From CAYXVF01 sp964468125 (lineage in GTDB: Bacteria > Myxococcota > XYA12-FULL-58-9 > CAYXVF01): a DNA stretch of 19,797 bases. Under the pieces are notes generated by a model. It was given only the letters and a program-made list of their open reading frames with translations. It was not told where the DNA came from and searched no databases. How positions within the stretch are numbered: position 1 is the stretch's first letter; each line of letters starts with the position of its first letter. The stretch covers positions 1 through 19,797 of the forward strand of contig CAYXVF010000110.1 of the NCBI GenBank assembly GCA_964468125.1. The letters are read 5' to 3'. Of the stretch, positions 1 through 7,806 are shown in pieces. A program made the position numbers and the translations under genes.

Positions 1-2
1 GG

Positions 3-236
3 TCTGCGAAATGGGAAGTCGACGAGAAGAACAAACGGAAGCTCTGCAGACGACGGGTCGAAGTCGAAGGAAGCATTGGTGCGCTCAAAAGCGGGCGGTA
101 CGCATTCAACCGGCCGAACGTACGAAGCACGGCAATGATGCTCACCGCCGGGCAGCGCTCGATACTTGGCTACAATCTGAATCGACTCCTTCAACGCACA
201 GCCGAACGCGACGATCTTCAACTGATTGGCGCATGA
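3..236 (+). CDS. C-terminal end of an IS-type DDE transposase (cut by window edge)
   Basis: An open frame enters from the left edge and stops with TGA at 234-236, giving 77 residues. The segment reads RRRVEVEGSIGALKSGRY, then a basic stretch, then AGQRSILGYNLNRLLQ. A glutamate in a 'VE..IG.LK' setting followed by a 'lGyNLnrLl' helix is the usual C-terminal end of DDE transposases of the IS5/IS1182/ISNCY kind, where the glutamate is the third catalytic acid. Most of the protein, including both catalytic aspartates, lies outside the window, so I cannot say whether it is intact. The overlapping 11-280 frame is the same DNA read one base off and has a poor composition. Family level is inferred from remembered patterns and not from a search. 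Confidence 0.6.
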   Translation, partial: SAKWEVDEKNKRKLCRRRVEVEGSIGALKSGRYAFNRPNVRSTAMMLTAGQRSILGYNLNRLLQRTAERDDLQLIGA

Positions 237-394
237 AGCCAATCCTGGCCGCAGGTAGACTCCAGCTCACGCGGGTCTGAACCCTCAACCATATGACTCC
301 ATGGCGCGATCCGCGAGCGAAATTCCCCGACAAACCTTAGCTACATCGCACTCGACCTTCTGATCACCCGCTTTCGCGGGCATGACGGGCCTCC
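237..394. other. Intergenic tail between transposase and S8 protease
   Basis: This 158-base stretch separates a + strand transposase end from the 3' end of a - strand protease gene, so the two converge. If the transposase is part of an insertion sequence, its right inverted repeat should lie here. The left end is outside the window, so the repeat cannot be paired. I see one clear structure, the GAAA-loop hairpin at 367-380, and no coding frame of good composition. Confidence 0.5.
367..380 (-). terminator. GAAA-tetraloop hairpin after the S8 protease gene
   Basis: Read on the - strand, the sequence CCCGCGAAAGCGGG forms a 5-bp GC stem closed by a GAAA loop, which is a very stable RNA tetraloop. 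It sits 14 bases beyond the protease stop codon. No U-tract follows, so it is better described as a 3'-end stabilising or REP-like hairpin than as a proven intrinsic terminator. The flanking TCA and TGA extend the symmetry with a mismatch. Confidence 0.45.
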
Positions 395-3394
395 CTACGG
401 TGTCTGGTACGTGACGCGGACTCGGTAGGTGCCGCTGCTGTAGCCGTAGACCATGACGTAGAACTCACTCTGAGTGTCACTCGCCATTAGGGCACACGCT
501 TCGTTGGCCCCGGTGCGGCTCGGCCGGCAGTCGTGCCCTTGCACCGACGGTTCCGTGTCGAATCGTACGATCAGGTCTGGATCCCCCTTGCCGGTCATCT
601 CCACGTTCACCGGTGTGCCCGGCTGATTGAGGAAGGGACCAAAGGTCACCGAGTCACCGCGGGCGATCTCCCCGTTGAAGACCTCGGTCACCTGATTGTC
701 CGGAGCGGCGGGCGCGTACTCGACCTCCAGGGCGTAGCTCGACGCCTCGAAACCGCGCACCATGATGTACGCGGTACCGACCTCCGCTGGCAGCGAGACT
801 CGACAGGACTCGCTGCTCCCGCCCAGGAAGGGGCGGCAGTTGAAGGCGTCGGTCGTGGGCTCGGTGCCATAGCGAACATAGAGGTCCGCATCTCCGTCGC
901 CGGTCATGTTGACGACGAATAAGCTGCCCGGAAGCACCTCGAAGGGTCCGTAGCGGTCTTCCTCTTCCGGCTCGACGTCACCGGAGAAGCTCTCCACGAC
1001 CGTCTCCGCATCGCTGACCGCGCGCGCGACGACCGCGAGATGAGCCTCAGGAAGCCTACCGTCGGTCGCGCGAAGCATCACTTCACCGAACTGGAACTGC
1101 GCCTGGGGAAACGCCGTGGAGTCAGCGGTGACTGTGAGCGTCTGGGTCTCTCCCGCTGAGAGCGCAAATGCGATGGGCGTCACATTCAACCACGGCACGT
1201 CCGCCGTCGCGGTCCACACCCCGTCGGTGGTCGCGCGAACGGTTCGGGTCCAGCTGCAGCGAGTCTGGCAGGCGCCGTCGACCATCGCCGCGACGTTGAG
1301 TGCGCTCGGGTCACCGCCCGCTGCCGGGTTCGCATTGAAAAAGCCCAAGGGGCTCTCGTCGAGGACCAATCCCGCCCGGACGGCGAGATCGACGCGCACG
1401 CGACCGAGACCGCGGTCAAAGGGGGTGCCCGGCGTTAGGCTGTCCGGTTGCATCGCGAGCATGTCGCGGGTCCCCGTCGTCTGCATCGCGGAGAGCACCT
1501 CCGCATCGGTCCAGTCCGGATGGGCCTGCTTCACCAGGGCGGCGGCGCCGGCGATGTGCGGCGACGCCATGGAGGTACCGCTGATCGTGCCGAAGGGTCC
1601 GGGCACAGATGCCTGACCGCGCGCATCGAAGTTCTCCTGCATGAAGAGGAGCTGCGCCTCCGTCAGGCCCGCGCCGGCCGCGAAAATCTCAGCGCCGGGA
1701 GCGGCGATGTTCGGCGCGAGTATGTCAAAACCGGTGTACGGGCCGCGCGAGGAGAAACCCACCACGAGGTCTGCGCGCTCGGGGTCCGACACAATGCTCA
1801 CCATGCCGTCGATCGTCGCCACATGCCCCTCGCCGCTGGCGAGCCATGCGCGTAGTACCGTCCCGTCTGCCGTGCTCACGTGGATCGCAGGGAGCACGTG
1901 CGGGTCGTCATTCACCGTGTTCGCGCCACCTTCGAGGTTCGCGAGAATGAGGCCCCCAGCGCCGCCGTCTCGAACGTGTTGTCCCTTGGCCACCCGCGCG
2001 ATCTGCCCGCGGTCGCACACCACGATCTCGCCGTTGAAAGTTCCCTCGGGGAAGGGGACGAGGCATTGCTCGGGGGTCTCGTCGACGCCGTTGTCGAAGT
2101 CGCCGGCGTAGACCACCGGCGCGGTGATCCCACCACTCACGCTTCGTCCCGCCATCGTCGCCGGTGCGGGTGTATCGCCCCCTTCGAAGCTCACGGTCTT
2201 TTCGGTGAAGGTTCGATCGTGCGTGCTCGCCGCCACTGCCGCCGCCCAGGGCGCATTGCCCGCTGCTTCGGCCGTACCCGCCGCCGGTCCGCTGTTCCCA
2301 GCAGAGTTCGCGACGAAGATCCCTGCCGCACGGGCGTTGAGAAAGGCGAGCGCTTGCGGTGATACCCAGGGGCTACCGCCGCCGCTGCTGATCGAGTGAT
2401 TCAATACGTCGACCCCGTCCGCGATCCCCTGCTCGACCGCCGAAACGATCGCCTGCACGGAGCAGCCCCGGGCGCACACCTTGTAGCTGATGATGTTCGC
2501 GTGCGGCGCCACACCGGACACCTCCTCGAAGCTGAACTCGCCGGGCTTGCCGTCCGCGTCCGGAAGCACCGCGTCAAACACCACATTGCCCGCCGCGGTG
2601 GAGGCGACGTGCGAGCCGTGACCATCACTGTCGAAGCTCGACGGGTCTCCGTTCACCTGATTCACCGGGTCGTCGCCCACGAAGCCATAAGCCCCGATCA
2701 GCTTGTCGTTGCAGATCCCTGCGGTGGTCGCACAATCCCCGAGATAACCGCCTTCCTGCACGAAGCTCGGCGCCTGCACCGTGTAGCCGTCGTCTCCGGT
2801 GGCCTGAAAAGCGGGGTGACGCGGGTTGATCCCGGTGTCGATGATGCCGACGACCATACCCTCGCCCAGATACGGTGTGCCGTTGGCGGTGCCATCATGC
2901 ACGGGAGAAGCGCCGATGAAGTCGATGGTGCTCGCGGTCGTGGGGAAGACGATCTCGTCCGGGTAGACCGCCCGAACGCCGTCGCTCAGCGCCACTCGAT
3001 GCGCGGTCGCCTCGCTCATCTCGACGGCGACGCCGTTGAGCGCGAGTTGATAGTCTTTCATGACGACGATGTCGCCGTGACGGCGCTGCAGGCTGCGGAC
3101 GCGGTCGGTCTGCTCGACTCTAAGGAAGCTGCGGTAGGCCTGAACCTCCGTGCTGTTCACATCTACCCGTGCGCCACCCGTCGCCGCTCGACTCGTCGCA
3201 CTGAAGCCGGCGACCGAGCCGCCGTAGGTCGGCACCGGATCGCCGTCAAAAACGACCAGGTAGCGCCGCACCTGCTGGCTGTGGCTCGCCAGAGTGTCTT
3301 TGACGCGGCCGTCATCGGGGTTGAGGTCTGCGCCGCTGCACGCAACGAGAACGAGGGAGAGCGAGGCCGCTCCCACGACATACTTCATCACCAT
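395..3394 (-). CDS. Secreted subtilisin-like (S8) serine protease lipoprotein with PA and two PPC domains
   Basis: A 999-residue secreted protease. The N-terminus is a lipoprotein signal (LVLVAC, lipidated Cys19), followed by an I9-like propeptide at about 45-150. The S8 catalytic domain holds Asp186 (IIDTGIN), His259 (DGHGSHVA), the oxyanion Asn367 (SAGNSGP) and Ser608 (SGTSMASPHIAG), so the triad is intact. A protease-associated (PA) insertion lies at about 425-525. After an Fn3-like segment (about 680-795) come two PPC domains at about 798-893 and 903-996, each with a G(D/K)GD.DL..R motif and a cysteine pair. PPC domains are common in exported peptidases of this kind and are often cleaved during maturation. 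ATG at 3394 is followed by a second in-frame ATG two codons on, and either could start. It follows the PhoD gene on the same strand but hairpins separate them, so it is probably transcribed alone. Host substrate cannot be told. Confidence 0.95.
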   Translation of the reverse strand: MVMKYVVGAASLSLVLVACSGADLNPDDGRVKDTLASHSQQVRRYLVVFDGDPVPTYGGSVAGFSATSRAATGGARVDVNSTEVQAYRSFLRVEQTDRVRSLQRRHGDIVVMKDYQLALNGVAVEMSEATAHRVALSDGVRAVYPDEIVFPTTASTIDFIGASPVHDGTANGTPYLGEGMVVGIIDTGINPRHPAFQATGDDGYTVQAPSFVQEGGYLGDCATTAGICNDKLIGAYGFVGDDPVNQVNGDPSSFDSDGHGSHVASTAAGNVVFDAVLPDADGKPGEFSFEEVSGVAPHANIISYKVCARGCSVQAIVSAVEQGIADGVDVLNHSISSGGGSPWVSPQALAFLNARAAGIFVANSAGNSGPAAGTAEAAGNAPWAAAVAASTHDRTFTEKTVSFEGGDTPAPATMAGRSVSGGITAPVVYAGDFDNGVDETPEQCLVPFPEGTFNGEIVVCDRGQIARVAKGQHVRDGGAGGLILANLEGGANTVNDDPHVLPAIHVSTADGTVLRAWLASGEGHVATIDGMVSIVSDPERADLVVGFSSRGPYTGFDILAPNIAAPGAEIFAAGAGLTEAQLLFMQENFDARGQASVPGPFGTISGTSMASPHIAGAAALVKQAHPDWTDAEVLSAMQTTGTRDMLAMQPDSLTPGTPFDRGLGRVRVDLAVRAGLVLDESPLGFFNANPAAGGDPSALNVAAMVDGACQTRCSWTRTVRATTDGVWTATADVPWLNVTPIAFALSAGETQTLTVTADSTAFPQAQFQFGEVMLRATDGRLPEAHLAVVARAVSDAETVVESFSGDVEPEEEDRYGPFEVLPGSLFVVNMTGDGDADLYVRYGTEPTTDAFNCRPFLGGSSESCRVSLPAEVGTAYIMVRGFEASSYALEVEYAPAAPDNQVTEVFNGEIARGDSVTFGPFLNQPGTPVNVEMTGKGDPDLIVRFDTEPSVQGHDCRPSRTGANEACALMASDTQSEFYVMVYGYSSGTYRVRVTYQTP

Positions 3395-3448
3395 AGAATC
3401 CCATCTCCATTTCGGACCGGCGCCCGCCCGAGCGCGCGACCCGCGGAG

Positions 3449-3481
3449 CCTTGATTTCGATTTGAGATCAAAAAATCAAGG
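3449..3481 (-). repeat. 9-bp inverted repeat between PhoD and S8 protease genes
   Basis: CCTTGATTT at 3449-3457 pairs perfectly with AAATCAAGG at 3473-3481, with a 15-base spacer that is unusually AT-rich for this region. On the - strand the left arm begins a T-run, which is the U-tract following the hairpin at 3485-3501. It could be a second terminator stem or an operator for the protease gene that starts at 3394. The sequence alone does not decide between these. Confidence 0.4.
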
Positions 3482-3484
3482 AAG

Positions 3485-3501
3485 ATCCCGAGGGTCGGGA
3501 T
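3485..3501 (-). terminator. Likely intrinsic terminator of the PhoD gene
   Basis: ATCCCGA at 3485-3491 and TCGGGAT at 3495-3501 form a 7-bp stem with a 3-base loop, abutting the PhoD stop codon (3502-3504). Reading on along the - strand there are TTCC and then a run of six T within about 15 bases. The stem directly at the stop plus the T-rich continuation suits rho-independent termination, although the T-run is further from the stem than usual. Confidence 0.5.
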
Positions 3502-5022
3502 TCAGTCCCTGCGACTCAAGTCCGCTTCGTAGTCGATCTCGCCGGTTTCCGGGTTGATGTAGCGCACGTTTACCTCGTCGCCGTCTGGAAAAAAGGTGAT
3601 GAGACAGGCGCGGGGAGCGGCACGGGACCACTGAATGTTTGAGCCGTAGACCGGGACGCTCGTGTTTCCACCCGTGACGGTGATTTCCCTGACGCGCCCG
3701 GCAGGACCGAGACCACTCGTCTCAACCTTGGACACGAAGTTCGTATGGACGTCCCCGGAGAGAAACCAGACGTTTTCAATCGCTTCACCTTCGATGAAGT
3801 CGAGGAGCTCCTGCCGTTGCGCCGCGTAGCCCTCCCAGCGGTCGTTCTTGTTCACGAGATCGAAGTAGAAGGGCATGTCCGTCATGGGAACCGAATTGCC
3901 GATCACCTTGAAGTGACATGGGCTGTCGCGCAGGCGTCCCTTGAACCACTCCATCTGCTCTGCGCTGATGTAGAGCCCGCTGCTCGGCTCATTTCTTTCA
4001 TAACGAGAATCGAGGAGAATGAGCTCGACGGTGCGCCCCCAGCGAAAGGAGCGCCACAGGCGCATCGGGTCTTCCGGGTGGGGCTCGAGCGGCATCGCGC
4101 GAAAATAGGCCGCCCGCCCGTTGCGAATGCGCTCGATGTCGTAGGGATCATCGCTCCAGGGGTTAACGTCTCCGTTGTCGGTCACCTCGTGATCGTCCCA
4201 GGTGCAGTACATGCCGGCCTGCGCGTAGGCCGCTCGCATGCCCGTGCTTCCGAGGTAGTACTTCCAGGCGTTCAAATAGGCCCCCTTGCTGCCGCCGGTC
4301 GCGAAGACATCGTCGAGATAAGCCTGATCTCCCAGATGAATGAACGCATCGTAGTACTGAGTGGCGGTCGTTTCGAGTGCCGGGTAGGCGTAGGGGCCGG
4401 CGGGGGGCGCATTCGGGTCGAAGCGCCCCCCGTTACACGCGGAGATCGCGATGGTCACGGGCTCGCGCGAGTCTTCCGGAAGTGCGGTCCTGAAGCTTCC
4501 GATCAGACTACGCGCATCGAACGCTTCGGGCTCTCCTGAAAAATAGGCGTAGCGATACCACTGCCCGGGCTCGAGACCATTCACCGGCGCTTGCGCGTAG
4601 CCGTGCGCATCCGGCTCCAAAAAAGCCTCGTGCACCGGCACGTTCCCGTCGCCCGTGGGCTTCCAGACGAGGAGCGTCTTCCCCCGCAGGTCCGCAAAAT
4701 GGGCGGCCATGAAGACGCTAGTCGTCTTCATGCTTCCGACGAGATTCGCGTTGGGAAAGAGCTGATCGTCTTGCCGGACAGCCTGCGGGTCGAGCGTCAT
4801 GCGTGGTGGATCGCGGTCTCCAGGCGCCGTCGGAGTGTCCGGTGTGTTCTCGGGCTCAGGCGCGAGTGCCGGCTGCGTTGGCGGAGCCACCGCATCAGCG
4901 CCGCAGGCGATCATCGGGAGCGCGGCAGCAACCCCCGCCGTCATCTGCAAAAAGGCTCGCCGGTCCACGCGCGCAAGCGTCGCCGGGAGCTCCCCCGGCC
5001 CAAGAGTGTCATCTCCGGACAT
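3502..5022 (-). CDS. PhoD-like metallophosphatase, Tat-exported lipoprotein
   Basis: A 506-residue protein of the PhoD-like family (alkaline phosphatase/phosphodiesterase with an Fe-Ca centre). The N-terminus has a twin-arginine signal (DRRAFLQM, Arg21-Arg22), then a hydrophobic stretch ending in a lipobox (MIAC, Cys40) and a Pro-rich linker to about residue 72, so it should be Tat-exported and lipid-anchored. An N-terminal beta domain (about 90-180) precedes the metallophosphatase core: ISACNGG with Cys196 where PhoD ligates Fe, GDQAYLDD at 231-238, TWDDHEV at 274-280, LILLDSRYER at 334-343 and LSGDVHTNF at 421-429. The start at 5022 is supported by GAGG four bases upstream on the - strand. 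A kinase gene lies 61 bases upstream, but it is broken, so any regulatory link would be lost. It likely frees phosphate from phosphate esters outside the cytoplasm. Phosphodiesterase or phospholipase D-type activity is equally possible. Confidence 0.9.
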   Translation of the reverse strand: MSGDDTLGPGELPATLARVDRRAFLQMTAGVAAALPMIACGADAVAPPTQPALAPEPENTPDTPTAPGDRDPPRMTLDPQAVRQDDQLFPNANLVGSMKTTSVFMAAHFADLRGKTLLVWKPTGDGNVPVHEAFLEPDAHGYAQAPVNGLEPGQWYRYAYFSGEPEAFDARSLIGSFRTALPEDSREPVTIAISACNGGRFDPNAPPAGPYAYPALETTATQYYDAFIHLGDQAYLDDVFATGGSKGAYLNAWKYYLGSTGMRAAYAQAGMYCTWDDHEVTDNGDVNPWSDDPYDIERIRNGRAAYFRAMPLEPHPEDPMRLWRSFRWGRTVELILLDSRYERNEPSSGLYISAEQMEWFKGRLRDSPCHFKVIGNSVPMTDMPFYFDLVNKNDRWEGYAAQRQELLDFIEGEAIENVWFLSGDVHTNFVSKVETSGLGPAGRVREITVTGGNTSVPVYGSNIQWSRAAPRACLITFFPDGDEVNVRYINPETGEIDYEADLSRRD

Positions 5023-5083
5023 TTACCTCATCCCCATTCTATGTGCCGGGAGCTAACAAACGCGCAGCGCAGTTGGCAACGCC

Positions 5084-5854
5084 TCAATCGATGAGCACAC
5101 GGATGAGAGCGTCGCGGAGCTCGCGCAATCCGAAGGGTTTGCCCAAATAGAGTGCGGTGCAGTCCCGCATCATCTGCTCGAGCTGGAGGTCGGAGCCTTG
5201 TCCCGAGGCCACGATGAAGGGCGGGTGGGTTGGATCGCGGGCCTTGAGTGCTTCGTGTAGCTCGAAGGCGGTGCCGTCTTCGAGCTCCCAGTCGACCAGA
5301 AGCGCGTCGAAGGTCACTTCGCGCGTCAACGCCAGCGCTTCCTCGACGCCCCCGACACAGGTGCATCGCACACCGAGCTCGATGCACAGGCGCCGCATCA
5401 CCTCGCGCACGCTCGGATCGTCCTCCACCACGAGGACGTGCGCGTTTGCGGGCAGTGGGTGTTCGCTCGCGAGCGGAAGGCGCACCTCAAAGCGCGTACC
5501 TTTCTCGAGACCGACAACGTCAATGCGGCCGCGATGCTGCTCCACAATCCCAAGCACCGCGGGCAATCCGAGACCCGTGCCACTCGGTTTCGTGGTGAAG
5601 AACGGCTCGAAGATACGCGCGCGAATCTCGTCGGAGATCCCACTTCCGGAGTCCTCCACGCGGAGAACGTAGGAATCCTCGTCGATCAGCGTCGCCAGGC
5701 GAAGCTCCCCAGCGGTGGACATCGACTCGATCCCGTTGAGCGCGAGGTTCATGATCACTCGATGCAATTGACTCGCATCCCCGAAAACGAGCGTGTTTCC
5801 GGCGCGCAGGTCCAAACGAATTCGGATCCTTCGACTCGTGCTCCGCGCGAGCAA
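5084..5854 (-). CDS. HATPase_c plus receiver half of the broken kinase
   Basis: This is the downstream frame, 256 codons from a possible TTG start at 5854, with genuine kinase sequence from about residue 8. The ATP lid and N, G1, F and G2 boxes are at about residues 36-98, and a CheY-like receiver occupies 138-256, with Asp188 as phosphoacceptor and Lys239 as the conserved lysine. If translated alone it would be an ATP-binding/receiver protein with no phosphorylatable histidine. No convincing Shine-Dalgarno precedes the TTG, so independent expression is doubtful. Confidence 0.55.
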   Translation of the reverse strand: MLARSTSRRIRIRLDLRAGNTLVFGDASQLHRVIMNLALNGIESMSTAGELRLATLIDEDSYVLRVEDSGSGISDEIRARIFEPFFTTKPSGTGLGLPAVLGIVEQHRGRIDVVGLEKGTRFEVRLPLASEHPLPANAHVLVVEDDPSVREVMRRLCIELGVRCTCVGGVEEALALTREVTFDALLVDWELEDGTAFELHEALKARDPTHPPFIVASGQGSDLQLEQMMRDCTALYLGKPFGLRELRDALIRVLID

Positions 5855-6098
5855 GCCATGCGCGCTCGCCCTCGAAGGCCCGCTCCATCGCCGGCCCGAG
5901 GGTGTCGGCGAGCGTTCGACTCCCGGTGGATTCCGAGATCGTCCGCCCGAGGACCGCGCTGGCGTCGAGTCCGCGACGGTCGAGATATGCGCTGTTGCAG
6001 TAGGTCGCGCGCAGGCCGCGATCGTAGACGACCACCTCGTGATCCATGCTCTTCAGCACTGCCTCGAGCAGACCTTGTGGCGCCCTCTCACCCACCAT
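5520..6098 (-). CDS. PAS-domain half of the broken kinase (out of frame after about residue 90)
   Basis: The ATG at 6098 opens a 192-codon frame. Only about its first 85-92 residues are meaningful: a PAS sensor domain containing MDHEVVVYDRGLRATYCNSA. The rest is rich in Arg, Gly and Asp and is the HATPase DNA read in the wrong frame. The conceptual product is therefore a PAS domain with a nonsense tail. Confidence 0.4.
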   Translation of the reverse strand: MVGERAPQGLLEAVLKSMDHEVVVYDRGLRATYCNSAYLDRRGLDASAVLGRTISESTGSRTLADTLGPAMERAFEGERAWLARAEHESKDPNSFGPARRKHARFRGCESIASSDHEPRAQRDRVDVHRWGASPGDADRRGFLRSPRGGLRKWDLRRDSRAYLRAVLHHETEWHGSRIARGAWDCGAASRPH

Positions 6099-6211
6099 GA
6101 ATCAGCCTACCACGCCATGGCGCAAGAGAAAGGCGATTCTAAGAGCGACCTCTGAGTGTCTCTAGCGGGAAGACCCTCAATGCGGCGAATTCTCCAAGAT
6201 GGCCGCAGAGG

Positions 6212-6227
6212 CGGTCCGAACGGACCG
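6212..6227 (-). terminator. Hairpin after the GNAT-nitrilase gene
   Basis: CGGTCCG at 6212-6218 and CGGACCG at 6221-6227 make a near-perfect 7-bp inverted repeat only 11 bases past the stop codon at 6238-6240. There is no T-run after it on the - strand, so it is a possible transcript-end hairpin and not a textbook terminator. Confidence 0.35.
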
Positions 6228-6237
6228 TCGCGACCCG

Positions 6238-7779
6238 TCACTTCTTCCAGACGACCTCGTAGAGATCGGAGCGTCGGTCGCTCAGCGTCTGGACGGTCCC
6301 GGCGCGTCGAGCGCGGCGAAGCTGCTGCAGGTCCACCTCTTGGAGCAGCACCGTTTCGACATTCGCGTCGGCGGCTTCGGCGATACCGTCGCGGGCAAAA
6401 CCCACATCGCTCGGGGTGAAGATCCCCGAAACCGCGTAGTGAATATCGGCGTTCTCCACAAACGGGAGGTTGCCGACGCAGCCCGAGGTCACCACGTACA
6501 TCTGGTTTTCTACCGCCCGCGCCTGCGAGCAGATCCGGACGCGCTGATAGCCTTGGCGGTCGTTTGTGTTGAAGGGAACGAAGAGAATCTTGGCGCCCCG
6601 GTCCGCGACGACACGCACGAGCTCAGGAAACTCAACGTCGTAGCAGACCAGGATGGCGATGGGGCCCCGGTCCGTATCGAAGACCTCGAGCGAATCTCCA
6701 CCGGTGACGCCCCACCAGCGACGCTCGTTCGGCGTCACGTGGATCTTGGGCTGCCGGCCTATGCTTCCGTCGCGGCGGAAGAGATAAGCCGCGTTCTCCA
6801 CGATGCCATCGTCGAGCATCTCGAATAGGGAGCCGGCGATGATGTTGATGTTGTAGCGCGTGGCGAGGTCGTTGAAGAGCTCCTTGTAGGTGTCCGCGTA
6901 GGTCGTGAGCTCCCGTGCCGCCGCGCCGGACTCGTGCTCCCCAACCAGGCAAAGCAGCTGCAGCGTGAACAGCTCCGGAAAGCAGACGAAGTCCGCCTTG
7001 GAGTCGCTCGCCACGTCCACATGGAACTCGACCTGCCGGGCAAACTCCTCCCAGCTGGTGATCTCGCGCATCTGGTACTGCACGGTGGCGACACGCACCC
7101 CTTCGTAGGCGCGACGGGAGCGTTTACGCGAGCCCGGCGGAACATACTCGAGGTTCGACCACTCGAGGATCGTTGCGTACCCCGCCGAATCCTCGTCGCT
7201 CGGAAGGTAGTCCTCGACGATTTGCCGCAACACGAAGCCGTTGGAGAGCTGGGTGGTGAGGACCGAATCGTAGAGCTCTTTGCGGAGGACGCGATCGACG
7301 TAGTCCTGCGCGGACATCGAGTCACTGTGCTCTGCAAAGCCAGGAATGCGGCCCCCGATCAGGATCCGTGCGAGGTTGTAGCGACGGCACAGCTCCTTGC
7401 GCGCTTCATAGAGCCGACGGGCGAGCTTCTTGCCTCGGTGGGCGGGGTCGACCTGGATCTCGATGCCATAGAGAGTGTCGCCCTCCGCGTCGTGGTTTCG
7501 GATCATCCCGTTGTCCGAGACGGTCACCCAGTCGTGCCAATCATCGTACTCGCGATAGTCGACGATCAGGCTACTCGAAGAGGCCGCGAGCTCGCCGTCG
7601 ATCTCAACGACCGTTTGCCCCTCGGGGAAGTGACTGAGCAAACTATCGAACTGCTTTCGCGTCCAGGGCTTCATGTACGGAAAGCAGCGATGCTGCAGCG
7701 CAACGATGCGCTCGAAGTCGTCTTCGGCCATCTCACGCAAGATGACCTGGCTCTCGAATGTTTCGTTCAAATTGCTCAT
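6238..7779 (-). CDS. GNAT N-acetyltransferase fused to a carbon-nitrogen hydrolase (YhcX type)
   Basis: A 513-residue, two-domain cytoplasmic protein. Residues 10-210 are a GNAT acetyltransferase: the acetyl-CoA motif A is seen in IEIQVDPAHRGKKLARRLYE (107-126). Residues 226-511 are a nitrilase-superfamily C-N hydrolase with the full triad: Glu269 (CFPELF), Lys345 (PKIHVTPNE) and Cys379 (VCYDVEFPE). Length and domain order match the Bacillus subtilis YhcX family, whose substrate is not established. Fusion suggests that one domain acylates an amine or amino acid while the other hydrolyses an amide or nitrile. It lies 27 bases downstream of ilvE on the same strand, so co-transcription is likely and an amino-acid-related substrate is possible. 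ATG at 7779 is used, but no strong Shine-Dalgarno is visible before it. Confidence 0.9.
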   Translation of the reverse strand: MSNLNETFESQVILREMAEDDFERIVALQHRCFPYMKPWTRKQFDSLLSHFPEGQTVVEIDGELAASSSSLIVDYREYDDWHDWVTVSDNGMIRNHDAEGDTLYGIEIQVDPAHRGKKLARRLYEARKELCRRYNLARILIGGRIPGFAEHSDSMSAQDYVDRVLRKELYDSVLTTQLSNGFVLRQIVEDYLPSDEDSAGYATILEWSNLEYVPPGSRKRSRRAYEGVRVATVQYQMREITSWEEFARQVEFHVDVASDSKADFVCFPELFTLQLLCLVGEHESGAAARELTTYADTYKELFNDLATRYNINIIAGSLFEMLDDGIVENAAYLFRRDGSIGRQPKIHVTPNERRWWGVTGGDSLEVFDTDRGPIAILVCYDVEFPELVRVVADRGAKILFVPFNTNDRQGYQRVRICSQARAVENQMYVVTSGCVGNLPFVENADIHYAVSGIFTPSDVGFARDGIAEAADANVETVLLQEVDLQQLRRARRAGTVQTLSDRRSDLYEVVWKK

Positions 7780-7806
7780 GCGGTGAAGCTAATCACCCGA
7801 GGGCAC

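Larger units (their letters stand above)
5084..6098 (-). pseudogene. Broken hybrid sensor kinase: PAS, missing DHp, HATPase, receiver
   Basis: Two - strand frames together look like one hybrid kinase. The first, from ATG at 6098, encodes a PAS domain (about residues 8-85, with VVYDRGLRATYCN and VLGRTISE). The second carries a HATPase_c domain (MNLALNGIESM, VEDSGSGI, FEPFFTTK, GTGLGL) and a C-terminal receiver (phosphoacceptor Asp in LLVDWEL, Lys in LGKPFG). The frames switch between about 5820 and 5870. At that point the PAS domain runs straight into the start of the HATPase fold, so the dimerisation/phosphoacceptor (DHp) domain with its histidine is absent. A bare one-base sequencing error would not remove a domain, so an internal deletion of 3n+2 bases, or an assembly collapse, is the simplest explanation. 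As read, the gene cannot make a working autokinase. Coding quality on both sides is still high, which points to a recent event. Confidence 0.7.

Noticed and set aside
2396..3454. 352-codon + strand frame
   Set aside because: It is antisense to the S8 protease, which has an intact triad and a signal peptide. The + product is rich in His, Arg and Val with no domain.
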